Counted from the stretch's first letter, positions 16,109-23,963 are shown. The stretch is 33,476 nt of DNA from Kribbella caucasensis (GCF_004361855.1 NZ_SNWQ01000044.1:1-33476); one strand, 5' to 3'. Notes: generated by a model from the letters alone, not told the origin. A program made the numbers and translations.

Positions 16109-17379
16109 GACGGGTCCTTCGTCTGAGTGGTCACCCGGACCGACCGGCCGGGTTCAAGGGTCCAGGTGCCGGCTGATCCGATCGAGACCGTGAGCGGCCC
16201 CGGCCCGCTGTGCACGGTGAGCTCGGTCGTGTGCCGTCCAACTTGGGTGATGCGTAGGTCCCACTCGCCGACCCGCACGTGGTCGGCGGTCAGCCGGCCG
16301 ATCGCGGCCGGCAGGTGGGATTCGATGGTCAGGTATGCCGACGCCGCGTCCGGCTGGATCCCCAGCAGTCCCGCCACCAGGTACTGGACAACGGTGAAGG
16401 AGATCTCCGGATAGTCGTCCCGGCTGTCGATCAGGTGCCGCAGCCACCGCCAGGCCGACTCGTCCCGGCCATGCCGGAAGAACACCTCCGGCAGGTAGCT
16501 GGACGCCTCGATGTTCGCCGGCGGACTGAGCTCGAGCTGCTCCTCGATGTAGTTCAGGAACCGCTCGTTCTGTACGCCGTCCCCGCTCAGCCCGGTCATC
16601 GGCACGATCCAGCTCGACTCCAGCCCCCAGCCGAAATCGAACCCCCCGCCGAGTGTCCGACCACGGGCGAACCGCCCCAGCGACTCATCCCACCAGTTCG
16701 CCAGGAACTCCTCCTGAATCGCGACCGCCCTGGCGCGATATCCGTCGCCATGATGTCGGGCGACGGCGTTCAGAGCCGCGTAATGCAGCGCGAGCCCGTC
16801 GGACGCCACGATCAGCGGTGCGTCGCTGTGCTCGTTGTAGGTCGCGGTGCCGGCGAAGATGTCGCCGGTGCCGGACGCTTCTGGCAGACCGTCGCCGTCG
16901 CTGTCGTGCGCGGCGACGAAGTCCTCGACCGAGCGGACGTAGTACGCCGCCAGGTCGGGGTCGTCGATCCATTGCCGGTCGCCGGTCCAGCCGTACTGCT
17001 CCAGCGATCGGTAGGTCAGGTCGAACACCGCGGGGATCTCCCGCACGAAGTGGTCGTCGGAGTGGTAGTCGAGCGCCGCGATGCTGCCGTCGAAGTGGAA
17101 CGCCCACAGCGGGTACCACTTCCGCGACACCGTCGCCGACCGGGCGAAATGCCGCAGCATCGCGAAGTTCTCCGCGTCCAGGCCGAGCAGGTGCGCACCG
17201 ACGGCCTGATGGCAGACGTCCCGCGAGTAGAACATCTGCCGGGACGGATACCCGGCCCAGTACGACGGCAGATTGCCCGCCGCGGCGTCCGTCTGGACCC
17301 AGGCGAGCGCTCGCTTCTTAGCCCAGGCGAAGCCCTCCGCAACGAAGGCGTTGTCCGATGTGACGGTCAGCTCGGACAT
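16105..17379 (-). CDS. Six-hairpin (alpha/alpha-toroid) glycoside hydrolase
   Basis: 424 residues, with no signal peptide, so cytoplasmic. The fold is suggested by repeated paired helices with aromatic and acidic residues facing a central pocket: GYPSRQMFYSRDVCHQAVGAHLLG, DYHSDDHFVREIPAVFDLTYRS, HDSDGDGLPEASGTGDIF, GGGFDFGWGLESSW and PPANIEASSYLPEVFF. A C-terminal beta segment of about 60 residues follows. This organisation is shared by GH15/GH63/GH78-like and related families, and I cannot assign a numbered family with confidence. As first gene of the transporter operon it probably cleaves the imported saccharide. GGAAGG precedes the ATG by nine bases. The promoter and operator lie just upstream. 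Confidence 0.75.
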   Translation of the reverse strand: MSELTVTSDNAFVAEGFAWAKKRALAWVQTDAAAGNLPSYWAGYPSRQMFYSRDVCHQAVGAHLLGLDAENFAMLRHFARSATVSRKWYPLWAFHFDGSIAALDYHSDDHFVREIPAVFDLTYRSLEQYGWTGDRQWIDDPDLAAYYVRSVEDFVAAHDSDGDGLPEASGTGDIFAGTATYNEHSDAPLIVASDGLALHYAALNAVARHHGDGYRARAVAIQEEFLANWWDESLGRFARGRTLGGGFDFGWGLESSWIVPMTGLSGDGVQNERFLNYIEEQLELSPPANIEASSYLPEVFFRHGRDESAWRWLRHLIDSRDDYPEISFTVVQYLVAGLLGIQPDAASAYLTIESHLPAAIGRLTADHVRVGEWDLRITQVGRHTTELTVHSGPGPLTVSIGSAGTWTLEPGRSVRVTTQTKDPS

Positions 17380-17403
17380 TCCAGGCCACCTTCCGGAATC
17401 GAC

Positions 17404-17443
17404 TATTAGCGCTAAAATTAGGCACCGGATCCGGCCGCGTCAA
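17404..17443 (-). promoter_or_regulatory. Promoter and LacI-type operator of the sugar-uptake operon
   Basis: On the minus strand -35 TTGACG (17443-17438) is separated by 17 bases from -10 TAATTT (17420-17415). The -10 overlaps ATTTTAGCGCTAATA (17418-17404), whose core TTAGCGCTAA is a perfect palindrome of the LacI operator type with central CG. A matching site is at 17461-17475. Repressor binding here would block the -10 region. Confidence 0.75.
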
Positions 17444-17460
17444 TATCTAGGGCGGCAGAG

Positions 17461-17482
17461 ATTTTACCGCTATAGTCTCGTC
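17461..17482 (+). promoter_or_regulatory. Second operator and -10 box of the alpha-galactosidase gene
   Basis: ATTTTACCGCTATAG (17461-17475) shares ATTTTA-N-CGCTA with the operator at 17404-17418, centred 58 bp away on the other strand. It overlaps the -10 box TATAGT (17471-17476), which is followed after six bases by the ATG at 17483. No convincing -35 is seen. The arrangement suggests a leaderless transcript repressed by the LacI protein encoded in the same operon. Confidence 0.7.
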
Positions 17483-19243
17483 ATGACGTCCGCTCCGCCG
17501 CCGGCCGAATTCGTGCTTTACTCCCCCGACGGGACCGTCCGCCGGACCGGTACGGTCTCGCCCGGCGCGACCGTGGCCGAGCTCGCCGGCGAAGATCCTG
17601 GCGTACTGCGCTACGCGGTGGTGAGCGCTGGGCAGCCGGTCTACATCCGCTGGACCTGGCCGGTCCATTCGGCGGTCACGCTCTGGCGCGCGACGCAGGG
17701 TTCACATCGGGAACTGCCGACCGACTGGGGTTCGCATCGCGACATCCGGTCGGTTCGGTCGGCGCCGGTGGCCTCGTTCGTCGCGGCCGACGACGTCAGC
17801 CCGTGCACGATCTCGTTGTCGTCGAGCGTGCGCGGCTGCGATTTCGCCGTCGGAGTGAATGAGGAGACCGCCGAGCAGTTGATCCAGTTGACCGTCGACG
17901 ACGTGGAGCAGGTCGACGGGGTCCAACGGTTCGTCCTGCGGATCGACCTGCGCGGGTTGCACTTCGCCGACGCCCTGCGAGGCGTCACCGATGAGTGGAC
18001 GGCCGAGTCGGGCGACCGGATCGCGCCGGTGCCCGAGTTTGCCCGGCAGCCGATGTACTCGACCTGGTACAGCGACCACCAGCACGTCTCCGCGGAATCG
18101 GTCGAGCACCACGCCGCCGCAGGCGCGCAGTACGGGTGCAGGGCGGTGATCGTGGACGACGGCTGGCAGACCGACGACACAGCGCGGGGATATGCGCATT
18201 GTGGGGACTGGGAGCCGACGAGCAGCACGTTCCCGGACATGGCGGAGCATGTGCGGCGGGTGCACGAACACGGGTTGGCGTATGTCCTGTGGATCGCGCC
18301 GCCGTTGATCGGGGCGCATTCGAAGGCGTGGGACCGGTTCAAGGACCGCACCCTCGGGTACGTCGACGGGCTGAGCGCGTCGGTGCTCGACCCGCGCTTC
18401 CCCGAGGTGCGCGAGCACATCGTCGAGTGCTGCGTCCGGCCGGTGCGGGACTGGGGCGTCGACGGAATCAAGATCGACTTCCTCGACACCTGGGCCTGGC
18501 CGAATCCGGCCCCTGTCCCGGACGGCGACTGCGAGACGGTTGACGAAGGAGTCGAGTTGATCCTCACCGCGATCACCGCGGAGCTGCGCAGGTTGCGGCC
18601 CGAGCTGCTGATCGAGTTCCGGCAGGACTACGTGAACCCACGGCTCTGGCAGTTCGGCACCTTCCTCCGCGCGGGTGACTGCGCGATGGACGCGGTGGAG
18701 AACAGGGTCCGTACTGTCGACGCCCGACTGCTCGCCGGCGACCGCGCGGTCCACTCCGACATGCTGATGTGGCACCCGGACGCCCCTGCTGTCGCCGTCG
18801 CGCAGCAGTTCGTCGGGGTCTTGTTCAGTACGCCGCAGGTGTCGGTCGACCTCGCGTTGTTGTCGGCCGAGCACGAGCGCGTGGTGCGGTTCTGGCTCGA
18901 GTTCATGCGCGACCACTCGGACACGTTGCTGCACGGCGTACTGAATCCGGTGCGACCTGATGCGCGGTACACGCAGGTCGCGGCGATCTCCGTGGACAAG
19001 ACGATCGTCGCGGTCTACTCCAACCCGATCGTGCGTTTGGCCGCGCCGACCGAGGTGATGCTGCTGGTCAACGGGGGCAACGAGGCTCTGGTCCTACTGG
19101 AAGGCGCCGGCTCTGCACCCGTCGAGCTCGTAGTGTCGGACTGCTCGGGCGACGAGGTGTCCCGTACGACGGTGACGCCGCCGGCCGGGCTGTGGGCGAT
19201 CGACGTACCGGTCGGTGGGGTGGCCCGGATCGAGCGGGTCTGA
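17483..19243 (+). CDS. GH36-type alpha-galactosidase
   Basis: 586 residues, with no signal peptide, so it acts in the cytoplasm on imported sugar. An N-terminal beta-rich domain (about 1-185) leads into a TIM barrel beginning QPMYSTWYSDHQ. The strand with AVIVDDGWQ (about 222-229) and the nucleophile motif GIKIDF (Asp332) are typical of clan GH-D. RAGDCAMD near 397-404 is the likely acid/base position. A C-terminal beta domain follows. The family removes terminal alpha-galactose from melibiose, raffinose or similar substrates; other alpha-glycosides are possible. The ATG is six bases after the -10 box and lacks a Shine-Dalgarno site, so translation is probably leaderless. Its stop overlaps an upstream ATG of the LacI frame, so the two are co-transcribed. 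Confidence 0.85.
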   Translation: MTSAPPPAEFVLYSPDGTVRRTGTVSPGATVAELAGEDPGVLRYAVVSAGQPVYIRWTWPVHSAVTLWRATQGSHRELPTDWGSHRDIRSVRSAPVASFVAADDVSPCTISLSSSVRGCDFAVGVNEETAEQLIQLTVDDVEQVDGVQRFVLRIDLRGLHFADALRGVTDEWTAESGDRIAPVPEFARQPMYSTWYSDHQHVSAESVEHHAAAGAQYGCRAVIVDDGWQTDDTARGYAHCGDWEPTSSTFPDMAEHVRRVHEHGLAYVLWIAPPLIGAHSKAWDRFKDRTLGYVDGLSASVLDPRFPEVREHIVECCVRPVRDWGVDGIKIDFLDTWAWPNPAPVPDGDCETVDEGVELILTAITAELRRLRPELLIEFRQDYVNPRLWQFGTFLRAGDCAMDAVENRVRTVDARLLAGDRAVHSDMLMWHPDAPAVAVAQQFVGVLFSTPQVSVDLALLSAEHERVVRFWLEFMRDHSDTLLHGVLNPVRPDARYTQVAAISVDKTIVAVYSNPIVRLAAPTEVMLLVNGGNEALVLLEGAGSAPVELVVSDCSGDEVSRTTVTPPAGLWAIDVPVGGVARIERV

Positions 19244-19257
19244 TGAAGGGGGACCGG

Positions 19258-20280
19258 ATGGTCGAGCGGAAGAAGCCCATGCGGCGGACCACGGTGGCTG
19301 ACGTGGCCCAGCGAGCGGGTGTGTCCGCGATGACGGTGTCGAACGTGCTGAACGCGCCGCACCGGGTGAGTGAGCAGACCGTACGCACCGTGCGGGCCGC
19401 GATCGACGAGCTCGGGTATACGCCGAATCACGCGGCCCGGGCCCTGTCGTCCGGCCGGAGCCAGGTGATCGGCCTGCCGCTCTACCTGGAGGACGACAAC
19501 TTCGCCGACCAGAACCCTGGCCTGGTCGGATTCCTGCACGGGCTGCTCGGTGGACTCGTGAAGGCCGCGGCGGTCGCCGGGTACGGCGTGCACGTGACCA
19601 CTCCGACTGAGGGCGCGACCGAGATCGCCGTGTACGAGAAGCTGATCGCGGCCCGGCAGGTGGACGCGATCGTCGTGATCGAGACCATGCCGCACGATCC
19701 ACGGCTGGAGTTCCTCAGCAACCGCGGCTTCCCCTTCGTCGCCTTTGGCCGGACCGGGCACGGCCAGCGGCAGTGCTGGGTCGACGTCGACAACGTCGCC
19801 TCGATGGCCGCGATTGGCCGGCACCTGCGATCGACCGGACGGCAGCGGGCGGCGTACCTGGCCACCGGCAGCAGCCTGCCGTGGGTGCACCAGAGGCAGG
19901 AGGGATTCCTGCAGGAGTTCACCTCACCGCACTCGATCCAGTCCTTCGATGATCTGTCCGCGGTCGGCGACTACGTGCTGGCGGCGCTCGACCGCGCGGA
20001 TCACCCGGATGTCTTCGTGGCCGACAACGACGCCTTCGCTGTGGTCGCCATGCGTGCCCTGCAACGGCGCGGGGTGAAGGTCGGGCAGGACGTCGCCGTT
20101 ACCGGGTTCAACGACTTCCCGTTCGCCAGCATGCTCGACACGCCGCTGACGACTGCGCGGATCCCGTTGCGCGACATCGCGGCCTGCTTGTTCGACCGGG
20201 CGTTGCGGGAGATCAGCGGAGACCCGGATCAGCCGGGTCAGCTGGTGATCGCCCCCCTGGTTGTTCGGTCGAGTGCCTGA
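19258..20280 (+). CDS. LacI-family transcriptional repressor of the sugar locus
   Basis: 340 residues from the ATG at 19258, with AAGGGGG five bases upstream. An in-frame ATG at 19243 overlaps the alpha-galactosidase stop and would add five residues. The N-terminal helix-turn-helix TTVADVAQRAGVSAMTVSNVLNAPHRVSEQT and the hinge helix YTPNHAARALSSGRSQVIG are classical. The periplasmic-binding-like sugar domain follows, ending with FNDFPFASMLDTPLTTARIPLRDIA. The protein should bind the paired sites between 17404 and 17475 and release them when a sugar ligand binds. Being encoded in the operon it represses, it would autoregulate. The 3' end abuts the LysR remnant on the opposite strand, so a rearrangement border lies here. 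Confidence 0.92.
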   Translation: MVERKKPMRRTTVADVAQRAGVSAMTVSNVLNAPHRVSEQTVRTVRAAIDELGYTPNHAARALSSGRSQVIGLPLYLEDDNFADQNPGLVGFLHGLLGGLVKAAAVAGYGVHVTTPTEGATEIAVYEKLIAARQVDAIVVIETMPHDPRLEFLSNRGFPFVAFGRTGHGQRQCWVDVDNVASMAAIGRHLRSTGRQRAAYLATGSSLPWVHQRQEGFLQEFTSPHSIQSFDDLSAVGDYVLAALDRADHPDVFVADNDAFAVVAMRALQRRGVKVGQDVAVTGFNDFPFASMLDTPLTTARIPLRDIAACLFDRALREISGDPDQPGQLVIAPLVVRSSA

Positions 20281-20545
20281 CGGCTGCCTGCGTCCGGCGT
20301 ACCGCGGATTCGAGGGCGTCCAGGACCACGGCTGCCTCCTTGACCAGGGTTTCCCCGGCTTCGGTAAGCGAGAGGCGCGCATCGCTGCGGTCGAAGAGGT
20401 CGACACCGAGGCGGCGTTCTAGTTGGCGCATGGCCCGGGACAGCGGCGGTTGGGCGATTCCGAGCCGCTCGGCGGCGCGGGTGATGTTCAGGTCCTCGGC
20501 GACGGCACGGAAGTAGCGCAGTTCGCGGATCTCCGGTTCCGGCAT
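20213..20545 (-). pseudogene. LysR-family regulator remnant (DNA-binding domain only)
   Basis: The start ATG at 20545 is preceded by a -10-like TACCCT (20558-20553) seven bases upstream. The first roughly 88 codons encode an intact LysR winged helix: LRYFRAVAEDLNITRAAERLGIAQPPLSRAMRQLERRLGVDLFDRS, followed by the linker helix up to AVRRTQAAVR. After that the frame runs into sequence complementary to the 3' end of the LacI gene and stops at 20213. The roughly 200-residue inducer-binding domain is missing. It therefore looks truncated by the rearrangement that brought in the sugar locus. A short DNA-binding product could still be made, but a full LysR function cannot. Confidence 0.75.
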
Positions 20546-20918
20546 AACCGCCAGGGTATGGCAGGCCTGGTGAGGCTTGTCAGCGGAGCGCCCTGCGGGC
20601 GAGGTACAGGGTGATGGCGGTGCCGAGGGTGCCGGGCGGGTCGGTTTCACGCCTGACTTCCTCACCCCACCACCGAAGGCGTCCCGGGCGAAGTTCTCGA
20701 CCGAGCTCGCCCGCGCGAACCGGATCGCGAGCTCACCGGGCGAGGTCTGCTCCTGGTACCAGGGGCGTTCGCCTGGCCGTACATCGTCGCGGTCGTTGCC
20801 CCCAGCTACCAACCGACACTGGTACGGGGCATCAGGTGCACTACCGGCGGACCGAGATCGGGCAGGCCGTAGTCGACGCCTCCGTCGGTTGAAGTGCTCG
20901 ACGGGTCAGAATGCTGGC
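20546..20918. other. Decayed intergenic stretch with gene-fragment traces
   Basis: No intact gene is seen in these 373 bases. On the minus strand a frame ending just before 20578 reads LRWWGEEVRRETDPPGTLGT and continues AITLYLARRALR before a stop, like the C-terminus of a lost protein. Another frame gives PWYQEQTSPGELAIRFARAS. On the plus strand a frame ends with RRTEIGQAVVDASVG and a TGA near 20890. The pieces are in different frames and none has a start with a ribosome site. I could not name the parent families. Together with the LysR remnant they mark a deletion-prone boundary. Confidence 0.5.
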
Positions 20919-21575
20919 GTGGACCAGATGGTGGGGAGTAAGCACACGCGTCGGTGGCCGGCATCGCTGGCTGTGGTGGCGGTGCTTGTGCTGCAGTTGA
21001 TCGTGCCGGCCGAGGTGCTGGCCCTGCCGCGGTGGGTGCTGCCGGCGTTGGGGGCGGCGATGCTGGTACCGCTGGTGTGGACCAACCCGTTCCATCTGCG
21101 CCGGGACGAGCCGTGGTTGCGGTGGATCGAATTGGTGCTGCTCGCGGTTCTCGTCGCGGTCAACGCGGTCTACCTGACCGGACTGATCGTCTACCTGACC
21201 AACGGTGAGGCCAGCGACGGCGCGGTGCTGGTCAAGGCGGCGCTGCTGATCTGGGTCACGAACGTGGTCGCGTTCGCGGTCGGCTACTGGGAGATCGATC
21301 GTGGCGGACCGTTCGCCCGCGCCCCCGAACACGATCGTCCGGCCGAACGCCCCGACCTGCTCTTCCCGCAGATGACGGCCGACATCCCCGGCTGGAGCGG
21401 CTGGCTGCCCGGCTTCACCGACTACCTCTTCGTCGCCTTCACCACCGGGACCGCCTTCAGCCCCACCGACACGATGCCGCTCTCGGCCCGGGTCAAGACC
21501 CTGATGGCGATCCAGTCCGGGATCTCTCTGCTCACCATCGCCGTCGTCGCCGCCCGCGCCGTCAACGTGCTCTGA
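20919..21575 (+). CDS. Predicted membrane protein, DUF1345-like
   Basis: 218 residues from GTG 20919; ATG 20928 would give 215. A -10-like CAGAAT lies six bases before the GTG, so a leaderless start is possible. Predicted membrane helices are at about residues 15-32, 38-55, 65-90, 100-120 and 190-212. A polar segment with FPQMTADIPGWSGWLPGFTDYLFVAFTTGTAFSPTDTMPLS precedes the last helix; this signature and LMAIQSGISLLTIAVVAARAVNVL are those of the DUF1345 group as I remember it. The function is unknown. The stop codon lies within the first unit of a 14-bp tandem repeat. Confidence 0.75.
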   Translation: MDQMVGSKHTRRWPASLAVVAVLVLQLIVPAEVLALPRWVLPALGAAMLVPLVWTNPFHLRRDEPWLRWIELVLLAVLVAVNAVYLTGLIVYLTNGEASDGAVLVKAALLIWVTNVVAFAVGYWEIDRGGPFARAPEHDRPAERPDLLFPQMTADIPGWSGWLPGFTDYLFVAFTTGTAFSPTDTMPLSARVKTLMAIQSGISLLTIAVVAARAVNVL

Positions 21576-21611
21576 CCAGCCCCCTCTGACCAGCCGCCTC
21601 TGACCAGCCGC
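21570..21611 (+). repeat. Three tandem 14-bp repeats at the end of the DUF1345-like gene
   Basis: The unit CTCTGACCAGCCGC occurs three times without gaps (21570-21583 with one mismatch, 21584-21597, 21598-21611). Each unit contains TGACCAG, so the gene's stop codon TGA (21573-21575) is repeated twice more downstream in shifting frames. It looks like replication slippage. Confidence 0.9.
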
Positions 21612-21653
21612 CGAGATACCGGGTCGACGGCATGTAATGAGTGTGAGAGTGTT

Positions 21654-22643
21654 ATGCCCATGTACAAGGACGCTGCGCGGGTGAAGTCGGCTGGGTTGGG
21701 GTTCGCGATCTTCTCGGCGATCACCTTCGGCGGGTCGGGGCCGTTCGCGAAGGCGCTGATCGGGGCCGGGCTGTCGCCTCAGCAGGCGGCCTGGCTGCGG
21801 ATCCTGGGCGCCGCCGCGTTGCTCGTGCCGCTGGTGCTGATCTTCCGCGGCAGCGCCGGGATCCGGGCCGCGCGGGCGTCCTGGCCGCAGCTCGTACTCT
21901 ACGGACTGACCGGGATCGCCGGCTGCCAGACGCTGTTCTTCATCGCGGCCAGTCGGCTGCCTGTGGGCGTCGCGATCCTGCTGGAGTTCTCCGGGCCCGT
22001 GCTGGTGGTCGCGTGGCTGAAGTTCGGCCGCAAGGTCGCCGTACCGAAGTCGGCCGCACTCGGCGTCGGGATCGCGCTCATCGGGCTGGCGACCGTGGTG
22101 GAGATCTGGTCCGGATTGCAGCTCGACCTGGTCGGCCTGCTCGCCGGACTCGGCGCAGCCGCGTGCCAGGCGACGTACTTCATCCTGATCGACAAGTTGA
22201 CCGGTGTCGCCGATCCGTTGGTGATGACGGCCGCGGGCAGCGTCGTCGGTGCGCTCCTGCTGACCGCGATCTCCGCGCCGTGGGCCATCCCGTGGAACGC
22301 GCTGACCGACACGATCGCGATCGGCGAGCGGTCGGCGCCGGGCTGGGTATTCGCGACCTGGCTGATCGTGGTCAGCACCGTCATCGCGTACCTGGCCGGC
22401 GCCGCCGCCGTACAGCGCCTGTCCGCCGCGATCGGGGGTGCGGTCGCGTACGTCGAGGTGGTGGCGGCGAGCCTGTTCGCCTGGATCCTGCTCAACGAGA
22501 CCCTCCGCACCAACCAGATCATCGGCGGCGCCATCGTGCTCCTCGGCGCCTTCGTCGCCCAGTCCTCCGTGGGCAAGGTCGCCCCGCCCGAGGTCCCCCA
22601 GCCGACCCGGCCCGACGCCGACCTCGCCGATGCCGGTGTCTAA
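21654..22643 (+). CDS. EamA-family (DMT) transporter, RhtA-like
   Basis: 329 residues with ten predicted membrane helices arranged as two EamA repeats. The first opens with GLGFAIFSAITFGGSGPFAKALIGAGLSPQQAAWLRI and the second begins after LVGLLAGLGAAACQATYFILIDKL. The conserved end GGAVAYVEVVAASLFAWILLNETLRTNQIIGGAIVLLGAFVAQ is typical. DMT proteins of this type export amino acids or other small metabolites from the cytoplasm; RhtA of E. coli exports threonine and homoserine. The gene converges on the AlaRS-like gene and their stops overlap by four bases. An amino-acid exporter beside an alanine-regulated synthetase paralogue is suggestive, but they are on opposite strands and no shared promoter exists. 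Confidence 0.85.
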   Translation: MPMYKDAARVKSAGLGFAIFSAITFGGSGPFAKALIGAGLSPQQAAWLRILGAAALLVPLVLIFRGSAGIRAARASWPQLVLYGLTGIAGCQTLFFIAASRLPVGVAILLEFSGPVLVVAWLKFGRKVAVPKSAALGVGIALIGLATVVEIWSGLQLDLVGLLAGLGAAACQATYFILIDKLTGVADPLVMTAAGSVVGALLLTAISAPWAIPWNALTDTIAIGERSAPGWVFATWLIVVSTVIAYLAGAAAVQRLSAAIGGAVAYVEVVAASLFAWILLNETLRTNQIIGGAIVLLGAFVAQSSVGKVAPPEVPQPTRPDADLADAGV

Positions 22644-23797
22644 GGCAGCAGGCTGACCACCAGGTCTTTGGGCAGGCCGTGGGTCTCGTGCAGGTACTCG
22701 AAGTCGGTGTCGTCGAGGGGCTTGCGGAAGCGGTCGTGGCTGAGCACCTTGCGGCCGCGGTCGAGCAGGTTGGTGAACCGGATCTCCTCGTCGATCAGGA
22801 TCCGGCGAACCAGCGTGACGAGTTCGCCCTCGTGGAAGTGGTCCAGCGTCTCCTGGAACAGCTCCAGCGGCAGGTCGGACAGGGTGCGCGACTCGTCGGT
22901 GCGCCACAGGATCGTCAGCACCCGGCGGATCAGCCGGCGGAGGACGTAGCCGCGGCCGGTGTTCGACGGATGCACGCCGTCGCCGACGATCACGATGCTG
23001 GACCGGAGGTGGTCGATCACGATCCGCTCGTCCTCCTCGTCGAGCTTCCACAACTCCGGCACGGTTCGCGTCCAGGGCTCGAACAGGCTCGTCTCGTACA
23101 CCGAGTTCTTGCCCTCCAGCAGCATCATCAGCCGCTCGAGTCCCAGGCCGGTGTCGATGTTGAGCTGCTCCAGCGGTTCGAGCGAGCCGTCCTCGAGCCT
23201 GCGGTAGCGCATCATCACGTGGTTCCACACCTCGACCCAGCGGTCGTCCGTGGTCGGCGTACCCTCGGGCGAACCGTTGCCGGTCCAGACGAAGATCTCC
23301 GAGTCGGGCCCGCAAGGTCCGGTCGGGCCGTTCGACCACCAGTTGTCGTCGGTGGTCAGCTCGATCGGGACGCCGATCGACTGCCAGGTCCGCAGCGACT
23401 CCTCGTCGAGCCCGACCTGCTCGTCACCGCCGAACACGGTCACGTACATCCGTCCCGGATCGATCCCGTAACCGTCCCGGAGCAGCTCGAATCCCCAGCG
23501 CAACGTCTGCTCGCTGCCGTAGTCGCCGAGCGACCAGGAGCCGAGCATCTCGAACACGGTCAGGTGGGTCGGGTCGCCGACCTCGTCGAGATCCGTGGTG
23601 CGCAGACATCGCTGGATCCCGACGAGCCGGCGACCCAGCGGATGTGGTTCGCCTTCCAGATAAGGCGTCAGCGGATGCATCCCAGAGGTGGTGAACAGCA
23701 CCGGATCACCGAGTCGCGGGATGAGCGTGGACCCGGTGGTCGGGATGTGGCCGCGGTCGAGGAAGAAGTTGATGAAGGTCTTGCTGATGGTGGTCAT
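22640..23797 (-). CDS. Stand-alone alanyl-tRNA synthetase catalytic-domain protein
   Basis: 385 residues against roughly 880 for AlaRS. Class II motifs are seen: LFTTSGMHPLTPYLEGE and RCLRTTDLDEVGDPTHLTVFEMLGSWSLGDY (motif 1/2 region), WWSNGPTGPCGPDSEIFVW, and motif 3 NIDTGLGLERLMMLLEGKNSVYET. The helical tRNA-recognition domain follows, and the protein ends right after LHETHGLPKDL, the equivalent of the TYGFPxxL segment. The editing domain with its HxxxH/CxxxH zinc ligands and the C-Ala domain are absent. It may aminoacylate tRNA-Ala without proofreading or activate alanine for another use. AAGGA precedes the ATG. The upstream leader peptide and terminator indicate attenuation by charged tRNA-Ala. 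I assume the normal alaS is elsewhere in the genome. Confidence 0.85.
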   Translation of the reverse strand: MTTISKTFINFFLDRGHIPTTGSTLIPRLGDPVLFTTSGMHPLTPYLEGEPHPLGRRLVGIQRCLRTTDLDEVGDPTHLTVFEMLGSWSLGDYGSEQTLRWGFELLRDGYGIDPGRMYVTVFGGDEQVGLDEESLRTWQSIGVPIELTTDDNWWSNGPTGPCGPDSEIFVWTGNGSPEGTPTTDDRWVEVWNHVMMRYRRLEDGSLEPLEQLNIDTGLGLERLMMLLEGKNSVYETSLFEPWTRTVPELWKLDEEDERIVIDHLRSSIVIVGDGVHPSNTGRGYVLRRLIRRVLTILWRTDESRTLSDLPLELFQETLDHFHEGELVTLVRRILIDEEIRFTNLLDRGRKVLSHDRFRKPLDDTDFEYLHETHGLPKDLVVSLLP

Positions 23798-23851
23798 GGC
23801 GTTCGGTCCTTGTCTGAGCTGTGACCGGAGCAGGACCGCCGCGAACCAACG

Positions 23852-23884
23852 AAAAACCGGCGAGCCGTTTCCGGTCGCCGGTTT
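23852..23884 (-). terminator. Attenuator terminator hairpin before the AlaRS-like gene
   Basis: On the minus strand AAACCGGCGA (23884-23875) pairs perfectly with TCGCCGGTTT (23863-23854), a 10-bp stem with an 11-base loop that can pair further (CCG/CGG). TTTTT (23856-23852) follows the stem. It lies between the leader peptide stop (23898) and the structural gene start (23797), so it can act only as a premature terminator. Confidence 0.85.
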
Positions 23885-23897
23885 CTGGAGGTAGATG

Positions 23898-23963
23898 TCA
23901 GGCAGCGGCAGCCGGCGAGCGGAGAGCTCGTACGGCTGCGGCGAGGCGCGACATCTGATGCAT
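23898..23963 (-). CDS. Alanine-rich attenuation leader peptide (21 codons)
   Basis: The ORF runs from ATG 23963 to TGA 23900-23898 and begins MHQMSRL. Eight of its 21 codons are alanine: AAA at codons 8-10, A at 13 and AAAA at 18-21 directly before the stop. The ATG is six bases after a -10 box TACTCT (23975-23970), with TCGACA as a possible -35, so the mRNA should start at or near the ATG. Downstream RNA segments can form alternative hairpins. CGAGC (23930-23926) pairs with GCUCG (23920-23916), UCGCCGG (23918-23912) pairs with CCGGCGA (23881-23875), and the latter pairs in the terminator. Ribosome stalling at codons 8-10 would cover the first segment and favour the antiterminator. Not seen elsewhere as far as I know; experimentally untested. 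Confidence 0.75.
   Translation of the reverse strand: MHQMSRLAAAVRALRSPAAAA

Noticed and set aside
23798..23963. T-box riboswitch before the AlaRS-like gene
   Set aside because: No T-box bulge sequence (TGGNACC type) or Stem I is visible. The Ala-rich ORF and competing hairpins explain the leader better.
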